This document shows positions 33,206 through 45,347 of a DNA stretch of 64,000 nucleotides, piece after piece (the first letter of the stretch is position 1; every line of letters starts with the position of its first letter). Under the pieces are notes generated by a model. It saw only the letters and a program-made list of their open reading frames with translations. It had not been told where the DNA came from and ran no database searches. The position numbers and the translations under genes were made by a program. Source of the DNA: Nemania diffusa (lineage: Eukaryota > Ascomycota > Sordariomycetes > Xylariales > Xylariaceae); assembly GCA_038501195.1 (NCBI GenBank), contig JBBPUQ010000003.1:372001-436000 (forward strand), read 5' to 3'.

Positions 33206-36200
33206 GGCGACGTTTAGAAAAGTGCGGGTGCCCTCTATAAAAGCGAACCAGAAGCCTTAGTTTAAGGAAGTAAACCCTTGATACCTGACCGAATTATGAT
33301 ATCTGTAGCTTCAGTATTCGTGACCAGGCATTCTCGAGTTGTTATTCAATAACCGCAAGTCCCAGTTACTAAACTTATCAATTCTTATTTTTTTTTTCTT
33401 CAAGCTGACAACAGAAACAAGCCCTAAGGTTAGAGAAGTTCTGGCTTTGGGACGAAACACCTGCTTGGGCCGGGCCAGCAGTGATAGGACGGGAACTCTT
33501 GAGGCTAGCCGGGTGTGGTATCAGACGGGATCGACGACAGGCAGAAAGCAAAAGGCTTAAGGCAGAAATTAGAATAAACGAGAGACGGGTGTAAACAAAT
33601 TAAGCGGCCTGGAGGAGAGAACGAGAAGCGGCCGTAGAATGTGGCAGTGAGAGCTCTGTTACCGGCCGGATGCGGTGTGACCCACTGTGATTCTCAAACG
33701 TGCCAGCGGATAAGGTACGAAGATCAAACGATATCGAGGTACCAACTTCTTCGAAACGAGTGCGTATATTAAAGTGAGGTCCCGTCTATAGCCTGCCGTT
33801 CATGCGAGGCAATCCAGCATGAACCGTGCTTAACAGGTGCGATTCCAGGTAGGTGAAGAAAGGAACAAACCCTCGAATTCAGCAAGACGTCGAGATGGGC
33901 TCTCTACTACATACAGAATACTACATCGATGATCACCAGCTGCCTACCTGAGCTAAGAAGAGCCTTCATCGAAATTTGCTTTTCCTATGCGGTTCGCTAG
34001 GTAGAGCCCGCCGCCAGCTCGCCAGCTCTTGGGTTATCGCGCCTTAGCGTAGCTCCCGCCTTCGTCTTCTCTCGCGACGGCGGCGCACCCAATGACCAGG
34101 TGCCGAATGCTGCATTGTGGTTGGATCGCGGGAGATTAGCAGTGACGTTGCGATGGGTGCTATTGGACATTGCAGGGCTAGGCACGTTGAACGGTTTGGA
34201 TGCTGCATACCGGACCCGCGAAGAAAATAGACCGGGACCAATGGGCCCCAATGATTCTCAGAATCGCTGCCAGGTATAGGCGAGGTATGGGTGAGCAGAG
34301 TATGGAGAGGTCTTTTTTCCTTCTGTCAGGGCAGAACCTTACCATGCAAGCTCAGGGGTACCTGGGCTAAGGGCCCCACTCGGTAGCCAGCCAGCACCAG
34401 AGCTAGTTACACTAGCCGGACACCCGATCGAGTCCCCAGCCTGAGAAGTCCACTTCCGGATTGGGCAATCTCGCGGCCCACGCGTGATTCGATTGGTGAC
34501 TCGCCTTGTCGTTATTAAAACCCCTGTCTTGGGAATGGGACGAGAACACCAGATGTGCGCAGATCTTACGTCCACGTACCCCTACCGTAGTATAACGCGT
34601 CGCCCCATTGCTTTACCTATTTTATATCCCGATTCATAGCGTCAGGACGTTATACCTAATGCATGGGCCTGTCTCAAGGCATCATGATGTTAGCAAAAAT
34701 CAAAAACAAAGGCTCCTCGCAAAAAATACCGAACCCAGGTTTCTTAAGAGCTACTTACACTACCACCCAAGTAGGTAGCATTAGCTCATGCCAAAGATGC
34801 TTTGATTAACTCGGTAGGTCGCATCTAACCTGCGAGGATCCGCTTCTCATATTCACGATCCCATCATCTTGCATTGGAAGTATTGATCCGATCCCGTCTA
34901 TATACATGACCTATCTCATTTGGTTAATTTGTATACAAGTCGTTCATTACACATATGTACAGTACCTAATTATATTTGTGGCGCACATGAGAACACGGTA
35001 CGGACACGACAATCGCTGCAATCGCTGCGAGTTCGGCGTAAAAGTCTTGAGGAGGCTGGTCGCACACCCGACTTTGCATTTCTGTATCGGACAAACATAC
35101 ATATGCTAGTTTACGTGGTTCAATCCGCTCCCAGCGTCCAGTTCTGGGGTGCTGGCATGGCTGGCTATGATCGAGTATAAGCGGTGTTAGTGCACGACAA
35201 CGCACAATGTCGGGCTGATCGTCTATTGCTTTTCTAGTTACCGGCCCTCCTGCTTACGTCCGCATGGGTTTCAGTGCATGGATAGCCCAGCCTGTCCTAC
35301 TGGAGGCCGCCTGGGGATTATAAAGTTTCAGGCTGTCTAGCTGCTTGATTCACAACGCAACTCCGTAAACAGCTTTTTTTTAACATCGTGATTATCATAC
35401 TTCGATATTTCTTACCTCATCCTATACGCATGTAGAAAAGTGTGGGCTGACTAAACTATCTAATAGCGCACGCTACACGCGCGCGCATGGGTAGATCAGA
35501 GCAGATAGTTTAATTACCAACTTCCAAGCGCAAGGGACGGATCCTTCCCAGCGCACGCTAGGTAGCTCCCACACCCTGCGTTGCCGTCCCTCCCGCCCCA
35601 CCATTCCCCTACATAGGTACAGCATACAGCGCATCGTCGCATCTCGCCGCCCTCGCAGCCTGCTTCTTATGCATGAATGTTCGCTATTAGCTATTTAACT
35701 CCCCTCCCACCCACGCGTAAACTTGTATAAGTAGAAGCGTAAACGTGGTGGTAATGAGCAATATGAATCCCTACGGTTGTATTGCAGCTTCTCATTCCCA
35801 GGTCCAGCATACCACCATACCTGGGCAAATGTGCAGTATTTACCCACCATAGGCGGACATTTCCTTCCCATGCTTTTGCCCCCCCGCATGCAGGCTTCTC
35901 AGCTGGGAAAGTAGAATCAAAATCAAGCTGTCAACGCGCCCCAACCATGGGCATCCCGACTACGCAGTATGCGTGCCTACGCATGCTGCGTAAGCAAGCA
36001 CCGGTCAACCTCGTATCAAACCCGGCGTCACACGCTGTTGTGTGCGACGCCGGGTTTCCGCAGGGCAGGGCGTCCGTCAATACCGGTGTGGCTCTCGCTC
36101 TCGTAGCGTTACGTGTGTTGTAGTGCACAGCAGCATACCTAATTTGGCCGTTGGTTCGAGAAGAGCTCTCTGCACGACGGGTTACGAAACGGGAATCGTG

Positions 36201-36977
36201 CGTACTGTTGTGCTACGTCTGGCTACTTACTGTAGGTTGGGTAGCCAAAGCATATCTACAATGTATCGGGCGTTCTTTCTCTCGATCTTTCGTCAAGGGC
36301 TTATAGCGAAAGTCCCACAATACTACTTTGCCGGGTCCAAACCTCCGGCCCCCACCTATTAAAGTCAGCATCACGATCGCCTTTTCACTACGCATACAGT
36401 ACATACGTACGTAGTGTACTTAGGTGCTATTCTCAGCTCGCCGCCATGTCTTGTCTGCTTGTCCGAAGTCTTTTCTTTTCTTTTTTAAATAGTATTGTAT
36501 TAGTTTTAAGTCTAAGATTTTCTAGTAGCACAAGAAAGAAGATTATCGAGGAACTATAGCTGAGCGAGCAAGGCTAGTGTGCCATAGTTTAAGACACTAA
36601 AATGTGCGCAAAAGCTTTCGAATGCTTAAGTATCTGTGTTCAGGCACTCATACTGTGTCTCCTTGTTGGTGTAATCGGAGACTGGATTGATCGTATGTAA
36701 TACAGAACAGAATACGGACTCGGTTAACAGCATCTGAATCATTCATTCGTTTCCGGAATCTGCCTCGTTCAAAAGAATATCGACCACCATCAAGGTCGCC
36801 ACCATACCAACGCCGTCAAATAAACGTTTAAACCATATCCATACACTCGTAATAATAATAAGGGGCGTCGCCGCGCCGTGACTTGTAAACCGAAAGCTAA
36901 AAATAATCATGGTATCTTATACTCAAATAAGGGATTTTCCAGGTCTCACAACCATTATACTATGCACGATAGCAGCT
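33206..36977. other. 3.8-kb intergenic without supportable gene
   Basis: No frame here has protein-like composition and none can be joined by good splice sites. Notable contents are two adjacent inverted repeats (35961-35992 and 36018-36057), GC-rich blocks near 34000-34500, and several TAGGTA words. No tRNA B-box with a matching A-box was found. Confidence 0.5.
35961..36057. repeat. two neighbouring inverted repeats
   Basis: The first hairpin pairs TACGCAGTATGCGT (35961-35974) with ACGCATGCTGCGTA (35979-35992), with one mismatch and a 4-nt loop. The second pairs AAACCCGGCGTC (36018-36029) with GACGCCGGGTTT (36046-36057) exactly, and ACAC/GTGT extends the stem inward. Both are non-coding. 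Confidence 0.7.
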
Positions 36978-38429
36978 TCATCTCCGAGACACCCGCGTTG
37001 GCACGCGATCTGAGCTGCTCCCGCCCTTCGCGGGTGGCTTGTTGCTGCGTAGTGGGCGCTGGGTCTTTTCGGGTGCCGGGTGTCCCTTCCAACGAAAAAG
37101 AGTCGATGCCGTCCGGAATGGGAACGTTAACACAGCCGCTGCTGCTTGGAATGGGAGCATGACTCCGGTGGCTATCCCCTCAATTAGCCAGCCTGCCAGC
37201 CTCCACGGAGAATTACTATTCTTAGCAGCGACCGCAGCGAGCGCAATAGCGTCGTTGAGCCGATATTCTGCATACTCGATCCGTTGGTCTGTCTGGTTAG
37301 CAAGGAGATTCAGCTTCTTTTCGTATCGGCGCATTGCCCGGTTCAGAGCTTCAAGTTCCGGCTGAATGCTTTTCCGGAATTCTCGTCCTACCGCGGATTC
37401 AACCAACTTCTGTGGTACCTCGGGTTGGATGGAACTGCCCAGAGAGGATTCTTTAGAGGATTTACGGGCTTCAAGTTCGTCTAATCGATCATTCAATGCC
37501 TGTATTTGGCTAGGTGTGACGGCTTTTTGGGTGTGCGGGTTTTGTGCGACAATTGCCTGTACGTGCAAAGTACGCTTCTGAAGCATCCGTATCAAGTGCG
37601 AGACAGGGCGCACCTCCGCAGCGCAAAGAAATATCGTCAGGTTGTAGTCAGACACTAAGCCTTCGGACGGCCGTGACAGTTGGCCCCGGATAGCATGTAG
37701 TAGATAGGCACCCAGCATTGGGAACACAAAACACCAGGCCAAGGCCATTATTTCGTGCACGTAGAGCTCCTTGACAGCAGCCGTCTTGCGCGCCTCCCAT
37801 TTCGCGTTTCGGCTAACCGGGATATCCGTGACACTTGCCTCAGTTTCCTTCTCTTTTCCCTTCTCACTGGGAATATTCTCTAGTGCCGTGGTAACCGAGG
37901 CAGATGTCGACTCAAGGTCGCTCTCGGATTCGAAAACAGGTCCTGACAGAATCTCGTCTTGTATAACGCGGACCTGCTGGGCGGAATGATACCAATCCCA
38001 TGGCTGTGTTACTGACCAGTGCAGAAAGACAGCGGCCAAGCTAAGAAGGATCAGGTCGGTGAAGAACGCAGCACCATTCTCGAAGAATACACCGGCTACA
38101 GCGGGCAGCAAGGCGAGCGTGAGTGGGATGTAAACGAAAGGCGACTTTTGGTTTTGCTCAGTATCGGTTTTGCTAGGGTTGAGCAGCTCGTCGGCACTCG
38201 TTTCGATGTAGTCTGAGTAGGTCGAGCTACGTCTGCGAAAATCGGCAAAGGGCGGTGGATTGTTCCCGGTTACGCGGCGACGTAGCGGAGAGGGCTGACC
38301 AAGGGTGGCTGCGCGTCGGAACGTCAGGCCCGGCGGCGCATTGCTCGTAGAAGGAGAGAGAGGGTCGTGACCGGGGTTTGTAGCATTAACGGGTGTTGTG
38401 GAGGTCGAAGCGTAACTCTCATCGGCCAT
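36978..38429 (-). CDS. membrane protein of unknown function, 483 aa
   Basis: A single exon from ATG 38429. I do not recognise a named family. Residues 1-95 are S/T/P-rich and probably cytosolic. Two hydrophobic helices follow (FVYIPLTLALLPAVAGVFF and FFTDLILLSLAAVFLHW), then a WDWYHSAQQVRVIQDEIL segment and an acidic linker. A further helix pair is formed by ALAWCFVFPMLGAYLLHAI and LTIFLCAAEV. A coiled coil (~residues 300-390, including ALNDRLDELEARKSS and RRYEKKLNLL) precedes a final amphipathic hydrophobic stretch (GWLIEGIATGVMLPF) and a basic tail. The arrangement suggests an organelle membrane protein. Gene status rests on length, ATG and composition; function is unknown. Confidence 0.87.
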   Translation of the reverse strand: MADESYASTSTTPVNATNPGHDPLSPSTSNAPPGLTFRRAATLGQPSPLRRRVTGNNPPPFADFRRRSSTYSDYIETSADELLNPSKTDTEQNQKSPFVYIPLTLALLPAVAGVFFENGAAFFTDLILLSLAAVFLHWSVTQPWDWYHSAQQVRVIQDEILSGPVFESESDLESTSASVTTALENIPSEKGKEKETEASVTDIPVSRNAKWEARKTAAVKELYVHEIMALAWCFVFPMLGAYLLHAIRGQLSRPSEGLVSDYNLTIFLCAAEVRPVSHLIRMLQKRTLHVQAIVAQNPHTQKAVTPSQIQALNDRLDELEARKSSKESSLGSSIQPEVPQKLVESAVGREFRKSIQPELEALNRAMRRYEKKLNLLANQTDQRIEYAEYRLNDAIALAAVAAKNSNSPWRLAGWLIEGIATGVMLPFQAAAAVLTFPFRTASTLFRWKGHPAPEKTQRPLRSNKPPAKGGSSSDRVPTRVSRR

Positions 38430-40989
38430 GGCTGGTGCCTAGATTGGATCAGAATCCGACGGCCAAAGTTCGTACGCCTGCCATCAATCCTCAAAACAAG
38501 TGCACGATCCTAGATCTATCTAGGGCTACGGGGGATCTATGGATGTGCAAGGAAGTTTCTGGGAGTGAAGCCTCAGATGACCGAATGGCTCTGCATATGG
38601 GCGCATGGAAGGCTGTAGGAAGGTCGTAGATGGACGTGTCGTATTGCCGTGTCTATCGACGAACAGTTGAGAAGGGAGGGATTTGGTATGCACAGGGGGT
38701 CAGAGTAAGACAAGGCAATACTGAATTGAGAGGAGCTGTGCAACCATGATGGCAACAGCTAGCTGCTGAGTGGGCGACATGATAGGTCTTTCACTACGTC
38801 ACTGACCTGAATGCGGTCCGTTGCGCCCCCAACCAACAGGCAGGCAGCATGCCACACCCAGTCGTAAATGCCGTAAATAAGCCTTTAGCGTGCAAGATGA
38901 CTGTAAGTCATGCCCCAATGAAAACTAAACCTTTCTGTTTGACAAAAAAAGGACAAAACTGATTACTTTAGCTTGTTGGTTAGGTAAACATATATATACC
39001 CGCGAGGAAGAAGCGTTCAGCTGCGTAAAATATTCCCGGGGGGCTTCTTAAACTTACCTACTGAGTACATACTGCGTACGTATTAAACTTAGGTTTTTCC
39101 CCGAATAGCGATGGCGAGGCTACAGTTACTTAACTCTGGCCTCCACCCTCCCTAGCCAAGTCTTTTCAGGCCATCAACTTGTGACTCGCCGCTTCGAATG
39201 ATTGTCCATTTCTTAAAACCACCGCGTGATCCTGTGGTCTTGGCTTCTGTCCTGCCTGGTGATGGCAAGGCGTACTAGCTGTTAGGGGGTCCAGCGGATG
39301 ACAAGATGGCGGAGTTAATAGGAGTGACGGGAGCATGTGGCAGCAGAGGAGCTTTTGCAAGAGCAGAAAGGAGAAGAAGAAGCGATGGATGAGAAGCGGT
39401 AATCAAAAGACATGCAACCTACTACTAATAGATACTAAGAGATATTAACTAGCATCTCAGTGCTTGTCTCTTCTATATAAGGCCAACGTATCATTGTGAT
39501 GTGGCTATAAATTGGTTGATTACGCATCTCTGCTGAGTTCCGAGCATTGACGTCAATAAGCCCATCATCAAACATGGTGCATAGGATATTGTACCAGCCC
39601 CATTGAGATTATGCAGAGGAATATGTCTGTGAAACACGATTCAGAATTTGTAAGAATTGAAGTTCCACTACGGTCGCAAACTGATGCTTCAGTCGTACAC
39701 ACGACACCCGTACCACAGTGACAGATAGATGGGACGGGTCTGGGACGGGTATAAAAGGGCTGTACGCAGTACGCAGTACCTACGCATACCTAGTTGTAGA
39801 AAGCTGAGGTCAGCGTGTTAAAAAAAGGAAATATTTACGTATGTATATATCGTATTATATCCGCCCAGCGTATATACATAGTATGACCTGGAACTCCCTC
39901 AGCCCATTGGCGTCTGTGCAAAGACGAGGGCCGCCTAGAATGACGCCAATGGGGGCGAGAAGACACGAGACAGAACGGCCATTGGTTCCGTTCCGGGCTT
40001 TCGCAGGGCCCATACGTTCGGGTCCGCGGCCTGGGGCAATGCAGGTCCAACTAGGTACCATGGTAGGGGTCCCTGGACGTTCAGGAGACGGCCTCCCCGA
40101 ATAGGGTATAGCGTCAGCTCCGGGCTCTCTAGTTGAGCTGTGCGTCGAGCCAAATCAAGCGCAATCCTGCCACGAAATAAAATAATTTAAAGCCATTTCA
40201 TTACAACGGTGCGTCTGTGCTACGGTACGGCATACCCAGGTATAGACTTCCTGTCCATCCTGGCTGACATGCCGCTTGTGAGGCACGATGACGAAAGACG
40301 CCTAGATTCCTCACAGCTACCTACAATTAGTGTACAGCCTACGGCTAGCATAGGTTCTATATAGGTACACATATGTTAAGGCTGTCTCATCTATCTAGGA
40401 TGTGCCTATTGTTGGACGATTGCTACCTAAGCACTTATCTTTATTTTTATTTTATTTTTCTACTTTGATCTCCCTTTTCTCCATATCTACTCATAGCGCC
40501 CACAGAGGATCAAGCTTTTCTATCTCTCTTTGGAATGTGAAGACAATGTCTTGCTACACCTATTATATCTAATCATTGTTTACATTAAACGCGTGTTTAT
40601 GGCAACAAACACTAAGACACCCTGAATACGTCCATCGCTTCGTAACGAACTGCTACTTTAGCAAGTCGTGTGCCGGGTATACATCTCACTAAATAGCAGA
40701 GACTGCCTATTCCGAGAGCTATAGGCATTGCGGCCGAAACAACAAACTCCCATTCTATCAACTACGCTATCATTTTTATTCATCACTGCTACGCCCCACG
40801 AGGTAGGCAGCTGGTTGCAAAAGAACAAACAGTTATATGAGGGTTTGAGAAAAATATTACATATCCTATATCCTATGTACCTCCTTTCACAGCACGGCAC
40901 TAGCTTAGGTACGTAGAGGCACCGGTCCGGATCGACACTGCGCGTCTGTGGACACCTGGCAGCCACCTGGCGGGTCTGTCCCAACGGCA
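38430..40989. other. divergent intergenic, no gene seen
   Basis: About 2.6 kb between divergent genes. A consensus CRE palindrome TGACGTCA sits at 39548-39555. T-rich runs occur near 40440-40470. Short frames lack protein-like features. Confidence 0.5.
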
Positions 40990-42887
40990 ATGCCCGTGCT
41001 ACCAGTCCGGGGTTGCATGAACTTGGCCAATCTCAATCTCTCGTATCGATCATCTCCCCTGAACACCAACTTTAACCGCGATTTCCATTACTCCTCGTCG
41101 TCACGAAACGGCCCGTCACACCAACACGATAGTATAACGCGACGGGTACACCAACCTTACCACAGCCAAGAAGACGTCGACTCGGTCGTGCAGAATATAT
41201 CGCTTGAGAGCAACACCGTAAGTCCAGCCGTCGCGGCGGCTTTTGTTGCTTCCCCGTCGCCCCAACGGCTTCCCACGCCACAGACCGATCCGAGAATTTC
41301 GCATCGACCACCGTAGTAGGGACCGGAGAGAACGCGAATGTCGTTATATCGCCACCTCCCCTGCTAGGAAACTCAACCACCTCGCATCCTAACCAAGGTC
41401 CTTCTATCCAAGCTACTCCGGCTAGCCCGACACGCAAAGCACGACACGGCACTTATCAGAACATTCAAGAGCCCAGGCCCAATCGCCCCGGCCGTCTCCT
41501 ACCACCTCCATTTCGCAATCGAGCTGCAGGTTCTAACCCGGAGGATCGCTGGCCTCCAAGCACAGGACCCCCCGGTCGTCTGTGGAATCCCACCAATTAT
41601 ACCCCGAGATTACCCCCGGCAGTCTATACACGACCCGCCCGATCTTCCCGGAAGCGACGACCCTCCACGCCTCCGCCCCCGTCATTTCCATTCAACTATC
41701 CTTCTCCTAATGATACCCGTATCCCAGATGATCAAGCTGCAGGCGATTATCCACTCTTGACTCTTCCTGAACAGAGGCAAAGCCGACATCCCACACCCAC
41801 TCGCTCGAGCTTCCAGATTGAAGGACGACTGGGTGAGGGGAAGAGGATTAGCCTTCCCGGTTCAGTTCGCCATTCGTACGATATCAAGGGAACACTTAAC
41901 ACCCTATCAGACCTAAGCTCAGGGTCTAGACCACCACAACTCAAATCAAAGGATAGCCCTGTTAGAGGTATTCGAAAAAGAGGGCAAAGCGTGACAAAGA
42001 AAGGCCGGGATCGAGCTGTTAGCTTTGGCCTAGTATATACTGAGGAAACAGACCAACCTACCATCAAGATCGATAAAGGAAAAGGCAAAGCAGTTATGTC
42101 GTCACAAAATGAGGATAACCCACCGAGAGGTCTTTCTACTGACTTAGAGCGCGGGCCCCGTGTACTTGATCAACAACAGAACAGGTCAAATCTATCTATA
42201 CCAGGCGGGATTGGATCAGCCATATCTTCGAGCAACTCTTCTATGATTGGGGATCCCAACCAGCCAGGGCAAGGCGACGAATGGGGACCCCAGCATCCTT
42301 GCTTCCCACATCTGAACCCCTACGTCCCAGTCAATTCAACTGAGTACAGGACAACCCGCATTATTCGTATTCGACGGGATTGGTTAGTTGCCGGTGATTT
42401 AGCACCCGCATTCTCTAACTTGTATCCCGAGATACTAGAACCGGCCGGCATACCGGAACAGGAATTTCGACAAGTCATCCAAAAACTCAATGGATCACTA
42501 GTCCCCATATTCAACCCATATGATTGGAGAAACATCCTTGATGGGGTGCTCGGCGTGCTTTCCGCTTGGATCTGGGAAGATTTCGGAATGACAAATGTGA
42601 AGACGAAATTAAATGAACTTGAAGCCTGGATTGATAAGTGGAATGCCAAAATGGATAAAGCAACAGGCCATGAAGACGGCGCGATTCCTCCCAAGATCAT
42701 CTCACTGAGACGGACCGGTTACATGAGTGTAAGATAAAGTTCATTCACAATCATCGTTCAGGTCATTTTACTAACACATATATAGCTCGATTTTCAAATC
42801 CCCAATCCCGAGGTTTCCATATCAACCAGTGAGCCAGCCTCAAGATCTGGTCCGCCTCCCTCAGAACCTGCGTCAGCTACAATATAG
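40990..42887 (+). CDS. disordered hypothetical protein, ~585 aa, exon 1-2 junction uncertain
   Basis: Exon 1 starts at ATG 40990 (an earlier in-frame GTG at 40948 is not a fungal start) and runs to the GTAAGT at 41218. The second exon is open to 42728. The third (42786-42887, after GTAAGA...ATAG) adds a clean 34-codon end. Linking exon 1 to exon 2 in frame requires the weak acceptor at 41294. The strong CACAG at 41283 would give a stop after ten codons. Alternatives are a different donor (41132) or a missed upstream exon. The product is rich in P, S, R and N with little hydrophobic content, except an ordered block around TRIIRIRRDWLVAGDLAPAF and WEDFGMTNVKTKLNELEAWI. I recognise no family. 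Confidence 0.65.
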
Positions 42888-43647
42888 CGACGCCTTTCGG
42901 CCACCATTCTTTTGTTCGCCTTATATTAATGTTTTAATTGCGCATCGCTCTTCTTGGAGGGCTCAACGACGAATTACGATGATACCCCATAGTCCGTATC
43001 CATTTGGACATAATTATTCTGTATACATATACTCCGACCGACCTTTTTTGACCCTTCTTGTCACGGGACCACGAGTACGCAAGGCGTCGATCGAGTCTCG
43101 CGATGTAATGTACTTGTATTCACACTTCAGGGCCTACCGAGGCACTATTTGTACTCATGTTAGCTCCGTTCGGAAGGAACAGAGTAAAAGAGAAATAAAG
43201 CAATATTTTCACATGTGTTCGCACTTACGTTAAACTTAGCCTGCCTAGTTAAATGTGATTGCTCTGCGCTTGCCATTGAACTTTTCATACTGAAATCGAC
43301 TTTTGGTTAGGTCTACGCCAATTGTCAGTCACATATCTCCTGAGGTCCAGGATGTCATGTTGAGCTATATTACGAGCTATGTTATGCCGCGCTGCGTCAT
43401 TATCACTCGTCATAGTGCACAAATGTGATTAACAATTTAAAAATGTCTGGCTTTTTGTGTAATGTCATTGAAAATATTTGCCGGGGGTCCTGGATCAGGG
43501 ATCACTCAGAAGCAGGGGCATTCTGCATGGTGGTTACACGTTATACATAGGTACCTATATACATAGAACAATAAAAAACAGGGGCTGAATACCTAGGTAG
43601 CTACCCCTTACCCTAACTCTATCGCATCCCAATCTAACTACACACAC
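42888..43647. other. convergent intergenic, no gene seen
   Basis: About 760 bp between convergent gene ends. The small plus-strand frame overlapping 42829-43233 follows the last exon of the upstream gene in another frame and is not supported. Confidence 0.5.
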
Positions 43648-45347
43648 CTACACATAGGACGGCAGCGCCCGATTAGAGCTAACAATCGCCCTCATCAACC
43701 CCAGGTAATTCAGCACCAGCTCTCCATCCTCGTGCAGATCGCGCTGCACCCAGAACGCCTCGACCTGCGCGCGGAACGTGCGCATGCTGCGCACGTACCC
43801 CTTCGCCTCGGTGCGCTCGATGAGGTTCAGTATGGCGGCGCGGTGCACGTCGCCGCGCGCCTCGCAGGCCAGGATCAGCAGCGGGAAGAAGTGCTTGCAG
43901 TAGCAGTCGCTGATCGGGCCCGCGAAGGCGGCGTCGATGAGCGCGTCCAGGTCCGCCGGGGGCGCGTGCGGGTCCTGCGTCGCGCGCGCGAGGTACACGC
44001 GGGTGGCGATCTGGTAGAGCTGGACGGTGAATTCGAGGTCGGCGCGGGCGCGGGAGGGGGGCGAGGAGGGGGTAGGGGGGTGAGGGGGGGGATGTTGCTC
44101 ACGCGGTACTCGAGGGCGCGCAGCTGGGTGAGGTAGGGGACGGTGTGGCTTCTTGGGTCGCTGGGGTCGAGGAGGACGGAGCAGATTTCGGTGAGGAGGT
44201 TTAGGATGCCGTGGGCTGGGAGTTGGAGGGGGGGCGCCTGTTTGGAGATTAGTAGATGCTAGGAGCGGATTCGTGTCTTGACATACTGTTCGCTCTTCTG
44301 CTAGAGGTGCAAATTGGGCGATTTGAGGAACGGGAGTAATTGTTGTGTCTTTGGTCTCTACGGCTAGGGACTTGTGCCGCCAGTGATATAGGGTAAATCG
44401 AGACATTGAGTCGTGATAGTAAACCCAGTCAACCAGCTTGCTATTTCGGCATGAGTGCAACTGGTTTCCAAGTTGTGCGCGTTGTACTATATCCATGGCA
44501 CCTCGGATATAGCAAAGCCACTCGCCAGAGCTCTCCGACGGCAGGAGAATCTACACATAAACCGTAAGCGGAGGCTGATGTTAAGTTTACATACTCGGGT
44601 TAACTCACTTCGAATGCGCACAGGATCATGCAAGCGGCAACGTGTTGCGCAGCTTCGACAGACCCCTGGGAAACCTCCTTCGCAGACGCAGAGAGGGCTT
44701 CGAGAGCCGCGACCTTGAAGATCATGGCCTGACGGTGAAGTCCGCTGCGATGGAGAGAGGAGAACGCGAGCATCGCGTTGAATAAGGCACGCCTTGACAT
44801 TGTGTCTTGGGCAAAGGTCATTTGCATGATCACATCACGAATGTGGGATGTAGTTGGACTGAATGTAGCCAAAGAAGCATGAGCAGCATCACGGACTAAG
44901 GCGTGTTGCATGTGAGTCGTTTGTTCGTGATTTCAAACATATTGATATCTACTTACAATAGTAAATTAGTTCCGTGTGTGGCACTTCTAACCGAGGTTGC
45001 CTCCATAGCTTTGGAGTAGGTATACCTAACTTGGGGGCTTTCTGGGCTCCTTGTAAGGTAAGATGTCGGAATAATTCAATATCTTGAAAAGTTGCGTTGA
45101 TGAATAGGTTGCGGCCCTTATGTCTCGTCCGTATCCATGATTGTGTGCTGGTCATCGGCACAGTTGCTCTCACGGAACGCTTCTTGTCGTTGTCCTTTGG
45201 CCACGACAGGCGGAGTCCATACCCTTCACATTCTCGCCGAGCTTGAGTACATCTCCGGCAAGTGGGCATACCCTGGTCACATTGAACCTTTCGAGCCTTA
45301 CATGTCCAACAGCCCTGCCTCGATTTTGTCGTAGATTTAGATGGCAT
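43648..45347 (-). CDS. Zn2Cys6 transcription factor with fungal_trans_2 domain, 482 aa
   Basis: Five exons on the minus strand: 45347-44957, 44895-44609, 44550-44287, 44237-44103, 44019-43648. All introns are GT-AG and the sum is 1449 nt. The N-terminus has the binuclear zinc cluster (C-x2-C-x6-C-x6-C-x2-C-x6-C: CWTC, KVQC, PTCRRC, REC). The body matches the fungal-specific regulator domain DUF3468: RDAAHASLATFSP, LAFSSLHRSGLHRQAM, AAQHVAACMILCAFE, SGEWLCYIRGAMDIV, then LYQIATRVYLARA and HFFPLLILACEA. Exon 5 is in another frame from exon 4 only because of the GTGAGC intron at 44102-44020 inside a C-rich tract; no mutation is needed. It is divergent from the NmrA-like gene and is its likely regulator. 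Confidence 0.93.

Noticed and set aside
39548..39555. Perfect TGACGTCA (CRE/bZIP) palindrome
   Set aside because: It is more than 1 kb from any start codon called here, and a single 8-mer is not enough to call a regulatory site.
43875..44102. Apparent frameshift in the Zn2Cys6 regulator's C-rich tract
   Set aside because: A proper GT-AG intron (44102-44020) resolves it without invoking a mutation.
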